A stretch of DNA of 64,000 bases from Halorubellus sp. JP-L1 (GCF_011440375.1 NZ_JAAOIR010000001.1:1240001-1304000); one strand, 5' to 3'. Shown: positions 26,428 to 35,924, counted from the first letter of the stretch. The notes: a model not told the origin generated them from the letters alone. Made by a program: numbers and translations.

Positions 26428-26822
26428 ACTATCATCGTCGCAGTGGACGCGATGGAGCCGAAGCGCTCCGCCACTTCGCGCGCGATCGGACCCTTGATCT
26501 CCGTCCCCTGGGGCTCCTCGTTCTCGTTCACGAGCACGGCCGCGTTGTCCTCGAACTTGACGCGAGTGCCGTCGGGACGACGGATCGGCTTGCGCTGACG
26601 GACGATGACGGCTTCCTTGACCTGACGACGCTCTTCGGGCGTCCCCTTGGTCACCGAGACCGTCACCTTGTCACCGACGCCCGCCTTCGGGTGTCGGTTC
26701 TTCGTGCCCTGGTAGCCGGCGACGCTGATGATCTTCACTTCGCGCGCCCCGGTGTTGTCAGAACACAGCACGAGCGAGCCCTTCTCGAGGCCCTGCGTGA
26801 CGTCTGCCTTCAGCGCTTCCAT
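26424..26822 (-). CDS. rpl14: 50S ribosomal protein uL14
   Basis: A 132-residue protein with [20 protein letters not shown] and [20 protein letters not shown], the two signature regions. It shares one base with the rps17 stop. Confidence 0.97.
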   Translation of the reverse strand: MEALKADVTQGLEKGSLVLCSDNTGAREVKIISVAGYQGTKNRHPKAGVGDKVTVSVTKGTPEERRQVKEAVIVRQRKPIRRPDGTRVKFEDNAAVLVNENEEPQGTEIKGPIAREVAERFGSIASTATMIV

Positions 26823-27154
26823 CAGTTCTCACCTCCGTCCTCGAGTCGTTCGACGACGACGTGAGATTTCGTCTTCGAAAGCGGTCGTGTCTCTGCGATG
26901 CGAACCGCGTCGCCTTCCGAGAGCTCCATGCACGTCGGTGCATGAGCGGGCACCCGCGAACGCCGCTTCATGTAGCGGTCGTACTTGGGGACCCGCACGT
27001 CGTACTCTCGCTCGACGACGACGGTCTTGTCCATGTCTGTGGAGGCTACCCTGCCTTCGAGGGTCTGGCCGCGCACGGCAAGCGAGCCGTGGAACGGGCA
27101 GTCCTCGTCGGAACAGGAGTCCTCCGGTTCTGGTACGTTCAGTCCTATCGCCAT
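26822..27154 (-). CDS. rps17: 30S ribosomal protein uS17
   Basis: A 110-residue protein. [20 protein letters not shown] is the archaeal N-terminal extension with two cysteines; the OB-fold core ([20 protein letters not shown]) follows. It overlaps the RNase P gene by ten bases. Confidence 0.96.
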   Translation of the reverse strand: MAIGLNVPEPEDSCSDEDCPFHGSLAVRGQTLEGRVASTDMDKTVVVEREYDVRVPKYDRYMKRRSRVPAHAPTCMELSEGDAVRIAETRPLSKTKSHVVVERLEDGGEN

Positions 27155-27540
27155 TTCGAATCACCTGCAGTTTCCGTTCGGAGTGCGGGTCGTGAGAGCA
27201 ACCGGTCGCCATCCACCGTAACGTAGGCCACGCCGTCGCCCGACCCGGACTGACCAGCGCGAACGCTGGCAGTATCCCGACCGAGTTTCGACGTGGTCCC
27301 CGACCGCTTGACGCGATCGGCGGCTTCATCTGTGAGCTGGAACTCGAACACCGCGGACTCCTTGGGCACCTGACGCACGCGAGACTCGCCGTCGTGCACG
27401 TCCTCGACGTGCAGCGTCCGCGTGGACTCCAGCACGACACGCCCCGCTATCCCGACGAGGTCGGGGTTCGCGGCGTCGACCACCGCAACGCGGAGGCCGT
27501 TCAGTTCGTGTCGTGGGAGCGTCTCGGGCGTCAGTGCCAT
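27145..27540 (-). CDS. rnp1: Ribonuclease P protein component 1 (Rpp29/Pop4 family)
   Basis: A 131-residue subunit of RNase P, which removes 5' leaders from tRNA precursors. The Sm-like barrel is seen as [35 protein letters not shown], and AVFEFQL. It lies between rpl29 and rps17, its conserved archaeal position. The C-terminal 40 residues ([20 protein letters not shown]) extend past the usual core. Confidence 0.92.
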   Translation of the reverse strand: MALTPETLPRHELNGLRVAVVDAANPDLVGIAGRVVLESTRTLHVEDVHDGESRVRQVPKESAVFEFQLTDEAADRVKRSGTTSKLGRDTASVRAGQSGSGDGVAYVTVDGDRLLSRPALRTETAGDSKWR

Positions 27541-27546
27541 CGTTAG

Positions 27547-27753
27547 TTACTCGTGGTCGCCTGCTTCCGTCTGGATCGTCTTGATGCGAGCGATCGTCTT
27601 CTTCAGCTCGCTCACGCGCCCGGGGTTCTCGGGCGCACCACCGGCGGCCTGGACGGCCTTCGTGTTGAGGAGCTCGGTCTCGAGTTCCTCCAGCTCTTCC
27701 TCGCGCTCGGTGGCGGTCATGTCGCGGATCTCTTCGATGTGGAGAATCGCCAT
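27547..27753 (-). CDS. rpl29: 50S ribosomal protein uL29
   Basis: A 68-residue two-helix protein near the exit tunnel. AILHIEEIRDMTATEREEEL and the ENPGRVSELKKTIARIKTIQ ending are standard. It lies three bases after rps3. Confidence 0.95.
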   Translation of the reverse strand: MAILHIEEIRDMTATEREEELEELETELLNTKAVQAAGGAPENPGRVSELKKTIARIKTIQTEAGDHE

Positions 27754-27756
27754 GAC

Positions 27757-28707
27757 TTACTCCTCCGTGTCCTCGTCTTCGTCGTCCATCTCTTCGAGCA
27801 TCTCCTCGGCCTCGGCCTCGACGGCCTCGTCGAGCTCCTCGAAGTCCTCTTCGACGTCGTCGTCGGTCGGCACGTCGACGTCCTCGTCGACGACGTCCTC
27901 GACGTCCTCCTCGAGGACTTCCTCGACGACCTCCTCGTCGACCGACTCGACGTCCTCGTCGGCGGCCTCCTCGTCGGCGTCGGCGGACGCCTCGTCCGCG
28001 TCGCCCTGGGCCTCCTCCTGGATGGCGGCGAGTTCGTCGTCGTCGGGCTCCTCGATGAGGTCAGCGGCCTCGTTGGCCTCGACGGCCTCCGGCGCGACCT
28101 CGTCGACGTCCATGTCCGCGTGCACGGCGAAGTCGTCGGGGAGTTCCGCACCCGGCGGGATGATCTTCACGTCGACACCGATCGTGCCGAGCTTCATCAC
28201 CGCGACGCCCTGGCCGTGGTCGACGACCGTCTCCGCGGGCTCGCCGTTGTGCTTGATGTAGCCGTCGTTGAACTTCTCGACGCGCGACCGCGCGCCAGTG
28301 ACCTTCCCGCTCAGGACGATCTCGGCGCCGAGCGCGCCAGCGTCCATGATGCGTTCGAGCGTCGTGTGACCGGCCTTCCGGAAGTACCAGCCACGCTCGA
28401 GCGCGTTCGCGAGACGATCCGCGACGATGCGCGCGTTCAGGTCGGGCTCGTCGACCTCCTGCACGTCGATCTGGGGGTCCTCGAGGTTGAATCGCTCCTC
28501 GAGCTGGGTGGTGACCTTCCGGATGTTCTTCCCACCCTTCCCGATGACCATCCCGGGCTTCTCCGCCTTGAGGACGATCTGCATGCCCATCGGCGTCGGC
28601 GCCATCTCCATGCCGCCGTAGCCGGCGCGACCGAGCTCTTCCGCGAAGAACTCGTCGATCTGGGAGCGCTGCAGTCCGTCCTGGATGAATTCGTGTTCGT
28701 CAGCCAT
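27757..28707 (-). CDS. rps3: 30S ribosomal protein uS3 with long acidic tail
   Basis: A 316-residue protein. The KH domain ([20 protein letters not shown]) and the C-terminal S3 domain ([16 protein letters not shown]) are complete by about residue 205. The rest is an extreme Glu/Asp tail with almost no other polar residues (for example [19 protein letters not shown]). Haloarchaeal uS3 often ends acidic, but this tail is about 110 residues. The ATG at 28707 overlaps the rpl22 stop. Confidence 0.95.
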   Translation of the reverse strand: MADEHEFIQDGLQRSQIDEFFAEELGRAGYGGMEMAPTPMGMQIVLKAEKPGMVIGKGGKNIRKVTTQLEERFNLEDPQIDVQEVDEPDLNARIVADRLANALERGWYFRKAGHTTLERIMDAGALGAEIVLSGKVTGARSRVEKFNDGYIKHNGEPAETVVDHGQGVAVMKLGTIGVDVKIIPPGAELPDDFAVHADMDVDEVAPEAVEANEAADLIEEPDDDELAAIQEEAQGDADEASADADEEAADEDVESVDEEVVEEVLEEDVEDVVDEDVDVPTDDDVEEDFEELDEAVEAEAEEMLEEMDDEDEDTEE

Positions 28708-29168
28708 TATGCTTCGACCTCCTCGACGACGATTTCCACGTCGACCTGCGGCGTGTTCCACGGCGACGCACGCCCCATCGCTCGCGGCTTGCGTCCCTGG
28801 CTCTCACCGATCTTGTGTGCCGCACAGTGCGCGATCTCCATGGACTCGCCGTCGAATCCCTGGTGGTCGGCGTTCGCGGCGACGTTCGTGAGCAGCTCCT
28901 TGAACGCCTTGCTGGCCTTCTCGGGGTAGCGGCCGGCGTCCCAGCCGTCGATGTCGCTTCGATGACCGACACCGCTGTTGTGCTGCCTGAACGGCACCGA
29001 GCGGTCGCCGGCGATGACCTCGTCGAGGTATGCTTGCGCGTCCTCGACGGTCATCCCCTTGATCTCTCGCGCGATGGCCTTGCTGTGCTTGTTGCTCATG
29101 TGACGCTCCCGAAGCATGGCTTTCGCCGTCGTGTCCGGGTCCGCGTCGACGCTGTAACTGATTCCCAT
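28707..29168 (-). CDS. rpl22: 50S ribosomal protein uL22
   Basis: A 153-residue tunnel protein. [20 protein letters not shown] is the archaeal start; [20 protein letters not shown] precedes the beta hairpin that lines the tunnel. It overlaps rps3 by one base. Confidence 0.96.
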   Translation of the reverse strand: MGISYSVDADPDTTAKAMLRERHMSNKHSKAIAREIKGMTVEDAQAYLDEVIAGDRSVPFRQHNSGVGHRSDIDGWDAGRYPEKASKAFKELLTNVAANADHQGFDGESMEIAHCAAHKIGESQGRKPRAMGRASPWNTPQVDVEIVVEEVEA

Positions 29169-29171
29169 GGT

Positions 29172-29603
29172 TTACTTGAGTGGCACGAACTTCGAGGACC
29201 GCGTCGCCCCGATGCCGGCCTGTCCGTGCTCGACGGACGTCCGTGTGAGCTGGAACTCGCCGAGGTAGTGCCCGATCATCTCGGGCTCCACTCGAACGCG
29301 CTCGAACTCCTGGCCGTTGTACACGGCGAACGTCAGGTCGACGAACTCCGGTAGGACGACCATGTCACGCAGGTGCGTGCGGATCGGGTCGTTCGCGGTC
29401 TCCTCTTCGGTCGCGTCGCGGGCCTTCTCGACGAGCTTCTGCTTCTCGACGGAGAGGCCGCGCTCGATACTTCGCCGCTGGCGAGCGGGCAACAGTTCCG
29501 CGACGTCCTCCAGGTCGAGTTCCTGGAGTTCGTCGAGCGTGTGGCCACGGTACGTGAACTCCTCGTCCTCGTCCCGGCCGGTTCTGTAATCCTGACTGCT
29601 CAT
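29172..29603 (-). CDS. rps19: 30S ribosomal protein uS19
   Basis: A 143-residue protein with the archaeal N-terminal extension ([20 protein letters not shown]) and the conserved [20 protein letters not shown]-terminal region that contacts 16S rRNA and uS13. It overlaps rpl2 by four bases. Confidence 0.96.
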   Translation of the reverse strand: MSSQDYRTGRDEDEEFTYRGHTLDELQELDLEDVAELLPARQRRSIERGLSVEKQKLVEKARDATEEETANDPIRTHLRDMVVLPEFVDLTFAVYNGQEFERVRVEPEMIGHYLGEFQLTRTSVEHGQAGIGATRSSKFVPLK

Positions 29604-30322
29604 TTGTCACCACCTCGACCCGTGCGGCGGGACGCGATGTCGCCGACCTTCCGGCCCGGCGGCGCGTTCCGCGACACGGACTTGGGCTGCCCCGGGTGCT
29701 GGCGGCCACCGCCACCGAACGGGTGGTCGACGGCGTTCATCGCCACACCGCGGACGGTCGGCCACTTGCCACCCCGGGACTTCATCTTGTGGTACTTGTT
29801 CCCAGCCTTCACGAACGGCTTCTCCGTTCGACCGCCACCGGCGACCACGCCGACCGTGGCGCGGCACTCCGGCGACAGCCGCTTCATCTCGCCACTCGGC
29901 AGCTGGACGACCGCGGCGTCGCGGTCGTGCGTGATGAGGTCGGCGCTCGTCCCCGACGCACGCGCGAACTTCCCGCCGTCGCTCGGCTGGCGTTCGACGT
30001 TACACACGGGCACACCCTCGGGGATCTCCGCCAGCGGCATCGTGTTGCCGGGCTTGATCTCCGAGGAGATACCGACCTGCAGTTCGTCGCCCACACCGAC
30101 GCCCTCCGGCGCGAGCACGAGACGACGATCGCCGTCCTCGAACTCGACAGCCGCGACGGGCGCGGAGCGCGCGGGGTCGTGCTCGATGTCGACGACCTCG
30201 CCCGCGACGACGTCCGATTCCTCCAGTTTCTTGTGACTCAGGTCAGCCTTGTAGCGGTGACTCGGTGCTCGGAACGTCGAGCCGCCACGGCCACGTCGCT
30301 GTCCCTGAATGCGTCGTCCCAT
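29600..30322 (-). CDS. rpl2: 50S ribosomal protein uL2
   Basis: A 240-residue protein essential for the peptidyl-transferase region. The [20 protein letters not shown] start and the C-terminal [20 protein letters not shown] loop (with the conserved His) are intact. Confidence 0.97.
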   Translation of the reverse strand: MGRRIQGQRRGRGGSTFRAPSHRYKADLSHKKLEESDVVAGEVVDIEHDPARSAPVAAVEFEDGDRRLVLAPEGVGVGDELQVGISSEIKPGNTMPLAEIPEGVPVCNVERQPSDGGKFARASGTSADLITHDRDAAVVQLPSGEMKRLSPECRATVGVVAGGGRTEKPFVKAGNKYHKMKSRGGKWPTVRGVAMNAVDHPFGGGGRQHPGQPKSVSRNAPPGRKVGDIASRRTGRGGDK

Positions 30323-30324
30323 TC

Positions 30325-30582
30325 TTAGAACACCCCGATTCGAGAGGCCACTTCCTGCGCGTCGTCGTCCTCGCTGAGTCGGACGATCGCCTTCTTCTGG
30401 CCCTTCATCGTCAGCATCGTGTTCACGTCGTCCACGGCCACGTCGAACTGCGACTCGACGGCGTCGCGGACGTCGGGCTTCGCAGCCTGATCGTGCACGA
30501 TGAACTGGAGCTTGTTCTCGAAGTCCATGTCGTTCATCGCCTTCTCGGTGACGAGCGGGAACCGAATCACGTCGGCACTCAT
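30325..30582 (-). CDS. rpl23: 50S ribosomal protein uL23
   Basis: An 85-residue exit-tunnel protein that docks SRP and Sec. VIRFPLVTEKAMNDMDFENK and DVAVDDVNTMLTMKGQKKA are the two family blocks. It overlaps rpl4 by four bases. Confidence 0.97.
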   Translation of the reverse strand: MSADVIRFPLVTEKAMNDMDFENKLQFIVHDQAAKPDVRDAVESQFDVAVDDVNTMLTMKGQKKAIVRLSEDDDAQEVASRIGVF

Positions 30583-31331
30583 CGCTCTGCCACCTCCTCG
30601 ACCGCGGACGCCGTCCAGACCGTCAACCGACCGGCGTCAGCGCCGGGCGCGAGGTCCTCGACGTCGACGTTCGCGGCGGTCGCGACGTCGACGCCCGCGA
30701 GGTTCCGCGCGGCCTTCGACGGGCCGGCGTCGCTCGACGTGACGAAGAGCACGGACGTCGGTTCCGTGTACTTGCGGCCGCGAGCCTTCCCCTGGCCCGC
30801 GCGAACCGAACGCCCCTCGTCGGCGCGCTCGACGTCGTCGTACGCACCGAGGCCCTCGAGCAAGGAGACGACCTCCTTGGTCTTCACGAGGTCCTCGAAG
30901 TCGTCGGCAACGACGACCGGGAGGTCGAGCTCGTCGTCGAACGCGTGCCCGCGTTCGGCGACGCGCTCGGCGTCGACCGTCGCTGCGACCGCCGACCGGA
31001 ACGCCAGCTTGCGTTCCTTGTCGTTGATCGACTTCCCGTGGTCTTTCTCGGCTTTCGGCGGGTGCGCGCTGCGACCCCCGACCGCCTGGGGGACGCGCGC
31101 AGCCTGACCGTTCGTGCGCGGCACGTGCGCCATGCCACGCCCGGAGCCGGGCGATTCCGCGGACGTCCGGAGACCCGCGTGCGGGTCCGAGCCGTAGTCC
31201 TGCTTCGCGTTCGCCTGGGCGACGCCGACCGCTCGCTTGATGAGGTCCGGGCGGAACTGCGTCCCGAAGACCTCCGGCAGGTCGAGCGAATCGGATTCCT
31301 CGCCGTCCAGGTCGTAGATTGTCGCGTTCAT
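30579..31331 (-). CDS. rpl4: 50S ribosomal protein uL4
   Basis: A 250-residue protein. The NATIYDLDGEESDSLDLPEV start, the tunnel-reaching loop (PGSGRGMAHVPRTNGQAARV) and the RAGQGKARGRKYTEPTSVLF block identify archaeal uL4. It lies three bases after rpl3. Confidence 0.96.
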   Translation of the reverse strand: MNATIYDLDGEESDSLDLPEVFGTQFRPDLIKRAVGVAQANAKQDYGSDPHAGLRTSAESPGSGRGMAHVPRTNGQAARVPQAVGGRSAHPPKAEKDHGKSINDKERKLAFRSAVAATVDAERVAERGHAFDDELDLPVVVADDFEDLVKTKEVVSLLEGLGAYDDVERADEGRSVRAGQGKARGRKYTEPTSVLFVTSSDAGPSKAARNLAGVDVATAANVDVEDLAPGADAGRLTVWTASAVEEVAER

Positions 31332-31334
31332 GAT

Positions 31335-32351
31335 TTAGCCCTGGTTCGATGCTGTGGAGACGAACCGAACCTCGGGATCGAGGCGCGGTTGCTCGTTCGG
31401 CCGGATGGCCGGTCGAAGCCGGAGGAGTCGCTGGTCGGGGCCGGGAACCGAACCCTTCACGAGCGTGTACGGCCCGTCGACCTCGCCGTAGTTGACGAAG
31501 CCACCGTCGACGTTGACGTCGTCGCCGTCGCCGAGGCCGAGGATGCGCTTGTTGAGTTCGGTCCGCTGATGGTAGCCCGTCTGGCCCTGCTGGGGAACCG
31601 TCGAGCGAACGCGGCTCGGGTTCCACGGGCCGAGGTTACCGATGCGGCGCCGCCAGCCCTGGCGGGCGTGCTTGCCCTTCCGCTTCTGGACGCCCCAGCG
31701 CTTGACGGGACCCTGGGTGCCCTTCCCCGTGGTGACGCCGGCGACGTCCGCGAGTTCGCCCTCGCGGAAGATCTCCGTCGTCTCGTGCTCGCCGCCCTCC
31801 TCGAGGAGGTCGAGCCCGTAGTCGAGCCGGTCGTCGAGCGAACCCCCGCCGATGCGGGTCTCCATGACGTCCGGCTTCTTCTTCGGGACCGACGGCACGC
31901 TCGACGGCGTCGTGTGCGTGATCGCACGCACGTCGGCGACGTCGGCGTCCGCAACTGCGTCGCGGAACTCCTCGGCGGACGTCTCGAAGTCGACGTCCTC
32001 CGGGACGTCGAGGACGCGGTCGAGGTCCTCGTCGACGTCGCTCGCCCACACTTCCGTGAGCGGCTGCTTGCCGTACGGCGTGTCTTCGTACGCTCGCAGC
32101 GCGACCGCCTGCATCGGCGGTGTCTCGATGATGGTGACCGGGACGGTCTCCTCCATCCCTTCGCGGGGGGAGTTGGACTCGTCGTTGATCATCACCACGT
32201 GTGTCATCCCGGCCTTGTAGCCGGCGAATCCCTGCAGCGTCGGCTGTCCATCGTCGTCGGGCCACGAGTTGAAACGCGGCGTCTCGCTCGACGCGCGCAC
32301 TCGCGGACCGAATCCGAGTGAACCTTTGCGTGGTCTGCTTGGTTGTGGCAT
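31335..32351 (-). CDS. rpl3: 50S ribosomal protein uL3
   Basis: A 338-residue archaeal-length uL3. The start PQPSRPRKGSLGFGPRVRAS and the VAGVTTGKGTQGPVKRWGVQ block, which holds the residue near the peptidyl-transferase centre, are clear. It is the first ribosomal gene of the operon, four bases after the methyltransferase gene. Confidence 0.97.
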   Translation of the reverse strand: MPQPSRPRKGSLGFGPRVRASSETPRFNSWPDDDGQPTLQGFAGYKAGMTHVVMINDESNSPREGMEETVPVTIIETPPMQAVALRAYEDTPYGKQPLTEVWASDVDEDLDRVLDVPEDVDFETSAEEFRDAVADADVADVRAITHTTPSSVPSVPKKKPDVMETRIGGGSLDDRLDYGLDLLEEGGEHETTEIFREGELADVAGVTTGKGTQGPVKRWGVQKRKGKHARQGWRRRIGNLGPWNPSRVRSTVPQQGQTGYHQRTELNKRILGLGDGDDVNVDGGFVNYGEVDGPYTLVKGSVPGPDQRLLRLRPAIRPNEQPRLDPEVRFVSTASNQG

Positions 32352-32355
32352 GCTG

Positions 32356-33201
32356 TTACCTCGTTAGGGTGAGGCAGGCGAGAGTTGCGAACATCGCCTC
32401 TTCGGTTCGCACCACCTCGCTGCCCTGATTCGGAATCGAGTTCACCCAGAGGTCGAACCCGGGTCGGTTTCCGGATTCGACTGCGTCGGTACCCACGGCG
32501 TCGGCGTCGACGCCGAGGATCGGCGGCAGCCCTCTCTCGGGCGCTCCGAAGACGACGGTCGTTCCGTCCGTCTGAATGCGCCCGGCGAGCGTGTCCAGCC
32601 TGGACACGGAGAGCTCCTCTCCGTGTCGCGAGGCGGCGATCGTCACGCCCGCGTCCTCACGGCCGAGTGCTGCCGAGATGGTCGATTGCGAGACGTCGAG
32701 CCCCGGAAGGGGGTCGTCGACGAGTCGCGCACGAACCGGTCTTCTCGAAGAGACCCTGACGGTGACGCGCTCTCCCTCAGCCACCTCCATCGCCGGAGGG
32801 ACGTTGAGGGAGATCGGGTGTTGCAGTCCGCAATTGACCCGGACGCGCCCTTCAGGTCCGACCTCGGTCACGATTCCCTGTCTTAACGACCCCGAACCGT
32901 TTGATTCGGAGCCGGTCTGTGACGTGGCGAGTAGCGGCGGCAGGACGCCCGCGTACTCCAGTTCGGGCCGCTTGCCCCAGGCCTCCTTTCGGAGGTAGGG
33001 GGGCGTTGCGGCGTATTCGAGTACGGTGCGTACGAACCCGCCGCCCCGTTTCCGTTCGCCGTCTTCGTCGGGGAAGACGACGAGTCGGTCGGCCCGGAAG
33101 ACGGTCGCCGCGCGGGCGACGTAACCGAGTTTGCGAGTTGCCTCGCGTTTGTCCTCGGCTTCCCGGGTGAGGGACGACGGCACGAGCACGCTGGTGGTCA
33201 T
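32356..33201 (-). CDS. SPOUT-class RNA methyltransferase (COG2106, putative uridine-N3 methyltransferase)
   Basis: A 281-residue protein leading the S10 operon. STRKLGYVARAATVFRADR-type residues at the start (KREATRKLGYVARAATVFRA) and TPPYLRKEAWGKRPELEYAG place it in the family related to human C9orf114/SPOUT1. An OB-like insert (TEVGPEGRVRVNCGLQHPIS) divides the Rossmann part, and the C-terminal knot region includes TVVFGAPERGLPPILG. It probably methylates rRNA; its place before rpl3 is conserved in archaea. Confidence 0.85.
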   Translation of the reverse strand: MTTSVLVPSSLTREAEDKREATRKLGYVARAATVFRADRLVVFPDEDGERKRGGGFVRTVLEYAATPPYLRKEAWGKRPELEYAGVLPPLLATSQTGSESNGSGSLRQGIVTEVGPEGRVRVNCGLQHPISLNVPPAMEVAEGERVTVRVSSRRPVRARLVDDPLPGLDVSQSTISAALGREDAGVTIAASRHGEELSVSRLDTLAGRIQTDGTTVVFGAPERGLPPILGVDADAVGTDAVESGNRPGFDLWVNSIPNQGSEVVRTEEAMFATLACLTLTR

Positions 33202-33700
33202 GCCGTGACGCTTACTCGTCTCGTCACTAGACTGTGCCGATTATATTCGAACGCGCCATAAAAGGGTGCCGGAATGGGTTCCGGGTTGTGAGGCGCTCTC
33301 AGCCCGCTAGCCGCGTGTTTCGCGTTCACATGGCGACGGGTTTGGTGTCGGTTTGTGGGACGGGACGCTGGCGCGCGATTAGGTGTGGGGTAGCTCGGTG
33401 GCAGACTGGCGCGCGGAGCGAAGGTAATCGTCGTGGGCCGAAGCGTTCGTAGTCGACCGAAGCGATCGGAGCGGCCGAGCTCCTCGTGCTCGACCGGGTC
33501 GTGGTCGACGCGGTGACTGTCGTCGTCGAGGGGCCTACGAGGACGTAGTCAGCGCGGGCGCTCGCGTGCGGGGTGAATAGTATGATCGTTCCGTCTGGAC
33601 CCCGGCGCAGTGTGGTGGTTCCACGTCACGAACTCGCCCCGATTCGGAACCCTTATTTGTAGCCCGGCCACTACGATTAGGTACGCGAGAGCGCGACCGA
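33202..33700. other. 500-base region between the S10 operon and tRNA-Gly, no gene seen
   Basis: Beyond the operon promoter, no frame has haloarchaeal codon character and I see no RNase P or SRP RNA motif. Repeated GACCGAAGCG-like words near 33440-33470 suggest degenerate small repeats. CTTATTT at 33652-33658 is a likely TATA box for tRNA-Gly. Confidence 0.5.
33241..33264 (-). promoter_or_regulatory. Promoter region of the S10/spc operon
   Basis: Two TATA-like boxes on the reverse strand precede the methyltransferase ATG at 33201: ATATAA (33241-33246) and CTTTTAT (33258-33264). They would give leaders of about 15 and 30 bases. No other promoter-like gap exists in the 14-kb operon, whose genes mostly overlap. 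Confidence 0.5.
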
Positions 33701-33771
33701 GCGCAGATAGTGTAGTGGTATCACGTGACCTTGCCATGGTCACAACCTGGGTTCAAATCCCAGTCTGCGCA
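33701..33771 (+). tRNA. tRNA-Gly (anticodon GCC)
   Basis: A 71-base cloverleaf: acceptor GCGCAGA/TCTGCGC, D-arm GTGT/ATCAC, anticodon stem TGACC/GGTCA around TTGCCAT (GCC at 33733-33735), T-arm CTGGG/CCCAG around TTCAAAT, discriminator A, no encoded CCA. Its last 22 bases reappear exactly at 33905-33926. Confidence 0.96.
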
Positions 33772-34105
33772 CTTCTCTCGACGACAACGCCGACGAGCAC
33801 CGCGTAGCGGTGCGAGTCACGCACGTCGTCGAGGAAGTCGGAATCTGGATTTGAATCCTACCAGTCGCGCGCAGTGAACGAAGTGAACGAGCAAGTCTGG
33901 TTTCGGTTCAAATCCCAGTCTGCGCATTTTCGCACCTTCAACGATAACGAGCGTAGCGAGTCGTCGGAGATGTCGAAATCCGGAAGCTAAAATTTGAGTG
34001 GGGGCACGCAGCCGGGCGAGGCGAGGACCGTGCGACCGAGTTCAAGTCCCGGTCTGGGTCTCGACGGACATCGCCGACGAGCATCGCGTAGCGGTGCGAG
34101 TCAGG
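33771..34105 (+). repeat. Tandem T-arm copies and hairpins downstream of tRNA-Gly
   Basis: In order: a long hairpin with arms 33771-33785 and 33825-33838; a degenerate T-arm copy with stem CTGG/CCAG (33845-33864); an exact copy of the tRNA's last 22 bases (33905-33926); a second, weaker hairpin with the GAGCGTAGCGA core; a third T-arm-like copy (about 34036-34054); and a second copy of the hairpin loop (about 34058-34101) closely matching 33777-33819. The array ends at the copper protein's stop codon. tRNA-Ile has the same layout. Confidence 0.75.
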
Positions 34106-35138
34106 CGCTGGTCGTCGTTCCGGTCTCGGTGCCTTCGTCATCGTCGCCGTCGTCGCCCTCGCCTTCACCGCCGCCGTCGCCCTCGCCGCCGTCCTCGCCT
34201 TCACCGCCGCCGTCGCCGGACTGGTTCGCCTCGAGGTCGGACCACGAGACGGTGCCTTCTTCGACGATGGCTTCGGGCTCGAGCGCGGGGTCGGTGAGCG
34301 TGACTCGCGCGAGTCCGACGGGGCCGGCTCTCGGTTCGGGGAGTGCTTCGGGGTCGCTGGTCTCGAACTCGGCGCTGGTCTCGTCGCCGACGACGATCCG
34401 CATCGCCATCCCGAACGCCTCGTGGGGCGAGCAGATGATGTCGTAGACGCCGGGCGTGTCGAACGACAGCAGCCACGTGTCCGGTGTGGGGCCGGCCTGC
34501 TCGTCGGCGGTCGCTGCGCCGGTGGTCGCGGTGGCGTCTTCGGCCATCGTCGCGTTCGCGTCGGTCGTCGTGGCGTTCGCGGTAGTCGTCGTGGCGTTCG
34601 CGTTAGTCGTCGTGGCGTCCTCGGTCGCGGTCGTCGTCTCGTCCATCTCGGTCGCGGTGGTGGCGTTCGTCGGTTCGCCCTCGCCGCCGTCACCGCCGCC
34701 CTCCGCGACGGGCGGCGCTGGTGGTTCGATCATGTCACCGGGGATCGTGTCGGGATCGAACCCGAGGAGCGGCGAGGAGAACGCTTCGACGCCGGTCGGG
34801 ACGCGCCGACGCATGCCGAACGCGGGATGCATGCCGACGACGTTGTGGTCCGGCGTCGTGAACCGCCATCGGACGACGTCTCCCGGCTGGACGTGGAGGC
34901 CGGTGGGTTCGTAGAAGAAGTCCGCTGGGCGGTCTGGATTCGTCGATGGGACGCTGATGAGCGTCTGGACGTCGTGGACGGCCTCGGTGTGCTCGTCGAT
35001 GCCGGCGACTGCGTCGCCTTCGTCGCCAGCGCCGAGCGTCGCCCACCCGAGCGCGCCGGCGGCCGTCCCGGCGCCGAGTGCTTTCATGACGGTGCGTCGT
35101 GCGGTACCGAACCGGTCTGTCGGATTGTCTTGGGACAT
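34101..35138 (-). CDS. Exported cupredoxin (plastocyanin/halocyanin-like copper protein)
   Basis: A 345-residue protein with a twin-arginine signal (RRTVMKALGAG, residues 14-24). The type-1 copper fold is split: GDVVRWRFTTPDHNVVGMHP carries the first His ligand, and VYDIICSPHEAFGMAMRI carries Cys, His and Met. Between them lies an insertion of about 85 residues, almost entirely Thr, Asn, Ala, Asp and Gly with repeated NAT sequons, so the loop is probably glycosylated. The C-terminal 45 residues are Gly/Glu/Asp repeats. It likely carries electrons outside the membrane. Confidence 0.88.
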   Translation of the reverse strand: MSQDNPTDRFGTARRTVMKALGAGTAAGALGWATLGAGDEGDAVAGIDEHTEAVHDVQTLISVPSTNPDRPADFFYEPTGLHVQPGDVVRWRFTTPDHNVVGMHPAFGMRRRVPTGVEAFSSPLLGFDPDTIPGDMIEPPAPPVAEGGGDGGEGEPTNATTATEMDETTTATEDATTTNANATTTTANATTTDANATMAEDATATTGAATADEQAGPTPDTWLLSFDTPGVYDIICSPHEAFGMAMRIVVGDETSAEFETSDPEALPEPRAGPVGLARVTLTDPALEPEAIVEEGTVSWSDLEANQSGDGGGEGEDGGEGDGGGEGEGDDGDDDEGTETGTTTSA

Positions 35139-35364
35139 CCCACTTTCGACATTGAACGCACGTACAGGTTGTTATTCGGTGGTTCTGGAGTCCTCGCGGA
35201 GAATCGGCCTGCGTTACTCGATGCTCCCGATCGTGTGGTAATAACTAGCATGGTCTTGGTCGTCGGGGGTTACCACGCGGCGACCTATCACGAGCGACGG
35301 TACCACGTGATATGGTGACGCGTACTGGAAACGCTTTTCTGGCAACCGTGTGACGGACGTGGAT

Positions 35365-35820
35365 ATGGACAAAGCACTCGCAGTCGTGCGACGCGATTCC
35401 GACGCGACGACCGAACTCCTCCGCGAAGCCGGCGAGTTCGCCGCCGGCGTCGACGCGGAACTCGTCGTCCTGCACGTGATGCCCGAAGACGAGTACGAGG
35501 ACCGGATGGGGTCCCGCATGGAGACCGGGAGCGGCGGCGGCACGTTCTCGATAGACGAGGCCGAACGCGAGGCGACGTTCATCGCGAAGGAAGCCGCCCG
35601 CGACGCGTTCGCGGACGTCGACGTCGACTACGAACTCGTCGGGATCGTCGGACACGTCGTCGACGACGCTCTCGACGTCGCCGACCAGAGGAACTGCGAT
35701 CACCTGTTCGTCTCCGGGCGTCGCCGCTCGCCGAGCGGGAAGGCGTTCTTCGGGGACGTCACGCAACGCCTCCTCCTGAACTTCGACGGCATGGTCACCG
35801 TCTCGCTCCACGACAAGTAA
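35365..35820 (+). CDS. Universal stress protein (UspA family)
   Basis: A 151-residue Usp. ELVVLHVMPEDEY is the second strand, and CDHLFVSGRRRSPSGKAFFG the nucleotide-loop region, followed by VTVSLHDK. An insertion (MGSRMETGSGGGTFSIDEAE) follows strand 2. The ATG at 35365 is preferred; an in-frame GTG lies five codons upstream. It is divergent from the copper protein across 226 bases. Confidence 0.85.
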   Translation: MDKALAVVRRDSDATTELLREAGEFAAGVDAELVVLHVMPEDEYEDRMGSRMETGSGGGTFSIDEAEREATFIAKEAARDAFADVDVDYELVGIVGHVVDDALDVADQRNCDHLFVSGRRRSPSGKAFFGDVTQRLLLNFDGMVTVSLHDK

Positions 35821-35924
35821 CTCGCGCTCGTCTACGCGCCCGAATCCGCGCGACCGGACCCCGGCAGACCTCGCGGCCACGCCCGACCCGTGCATTTTCG
35901 ACGCCACAGCGCGTACGGGCTCGC

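Noticed and set aside
33202-33700. RNase P RNA or SRP RNA in the 500-base gap
   Set aside because: I could not find the conserved core motifs of either RNA; a covariance search would settle it.
33905-33926. Second complete tRNA gene
   Set aside because: Only the 3' half-arm is copied; no acceptor 5' strand, D-arm or anticodon arm precedes it. The same applies at 59364-59389.
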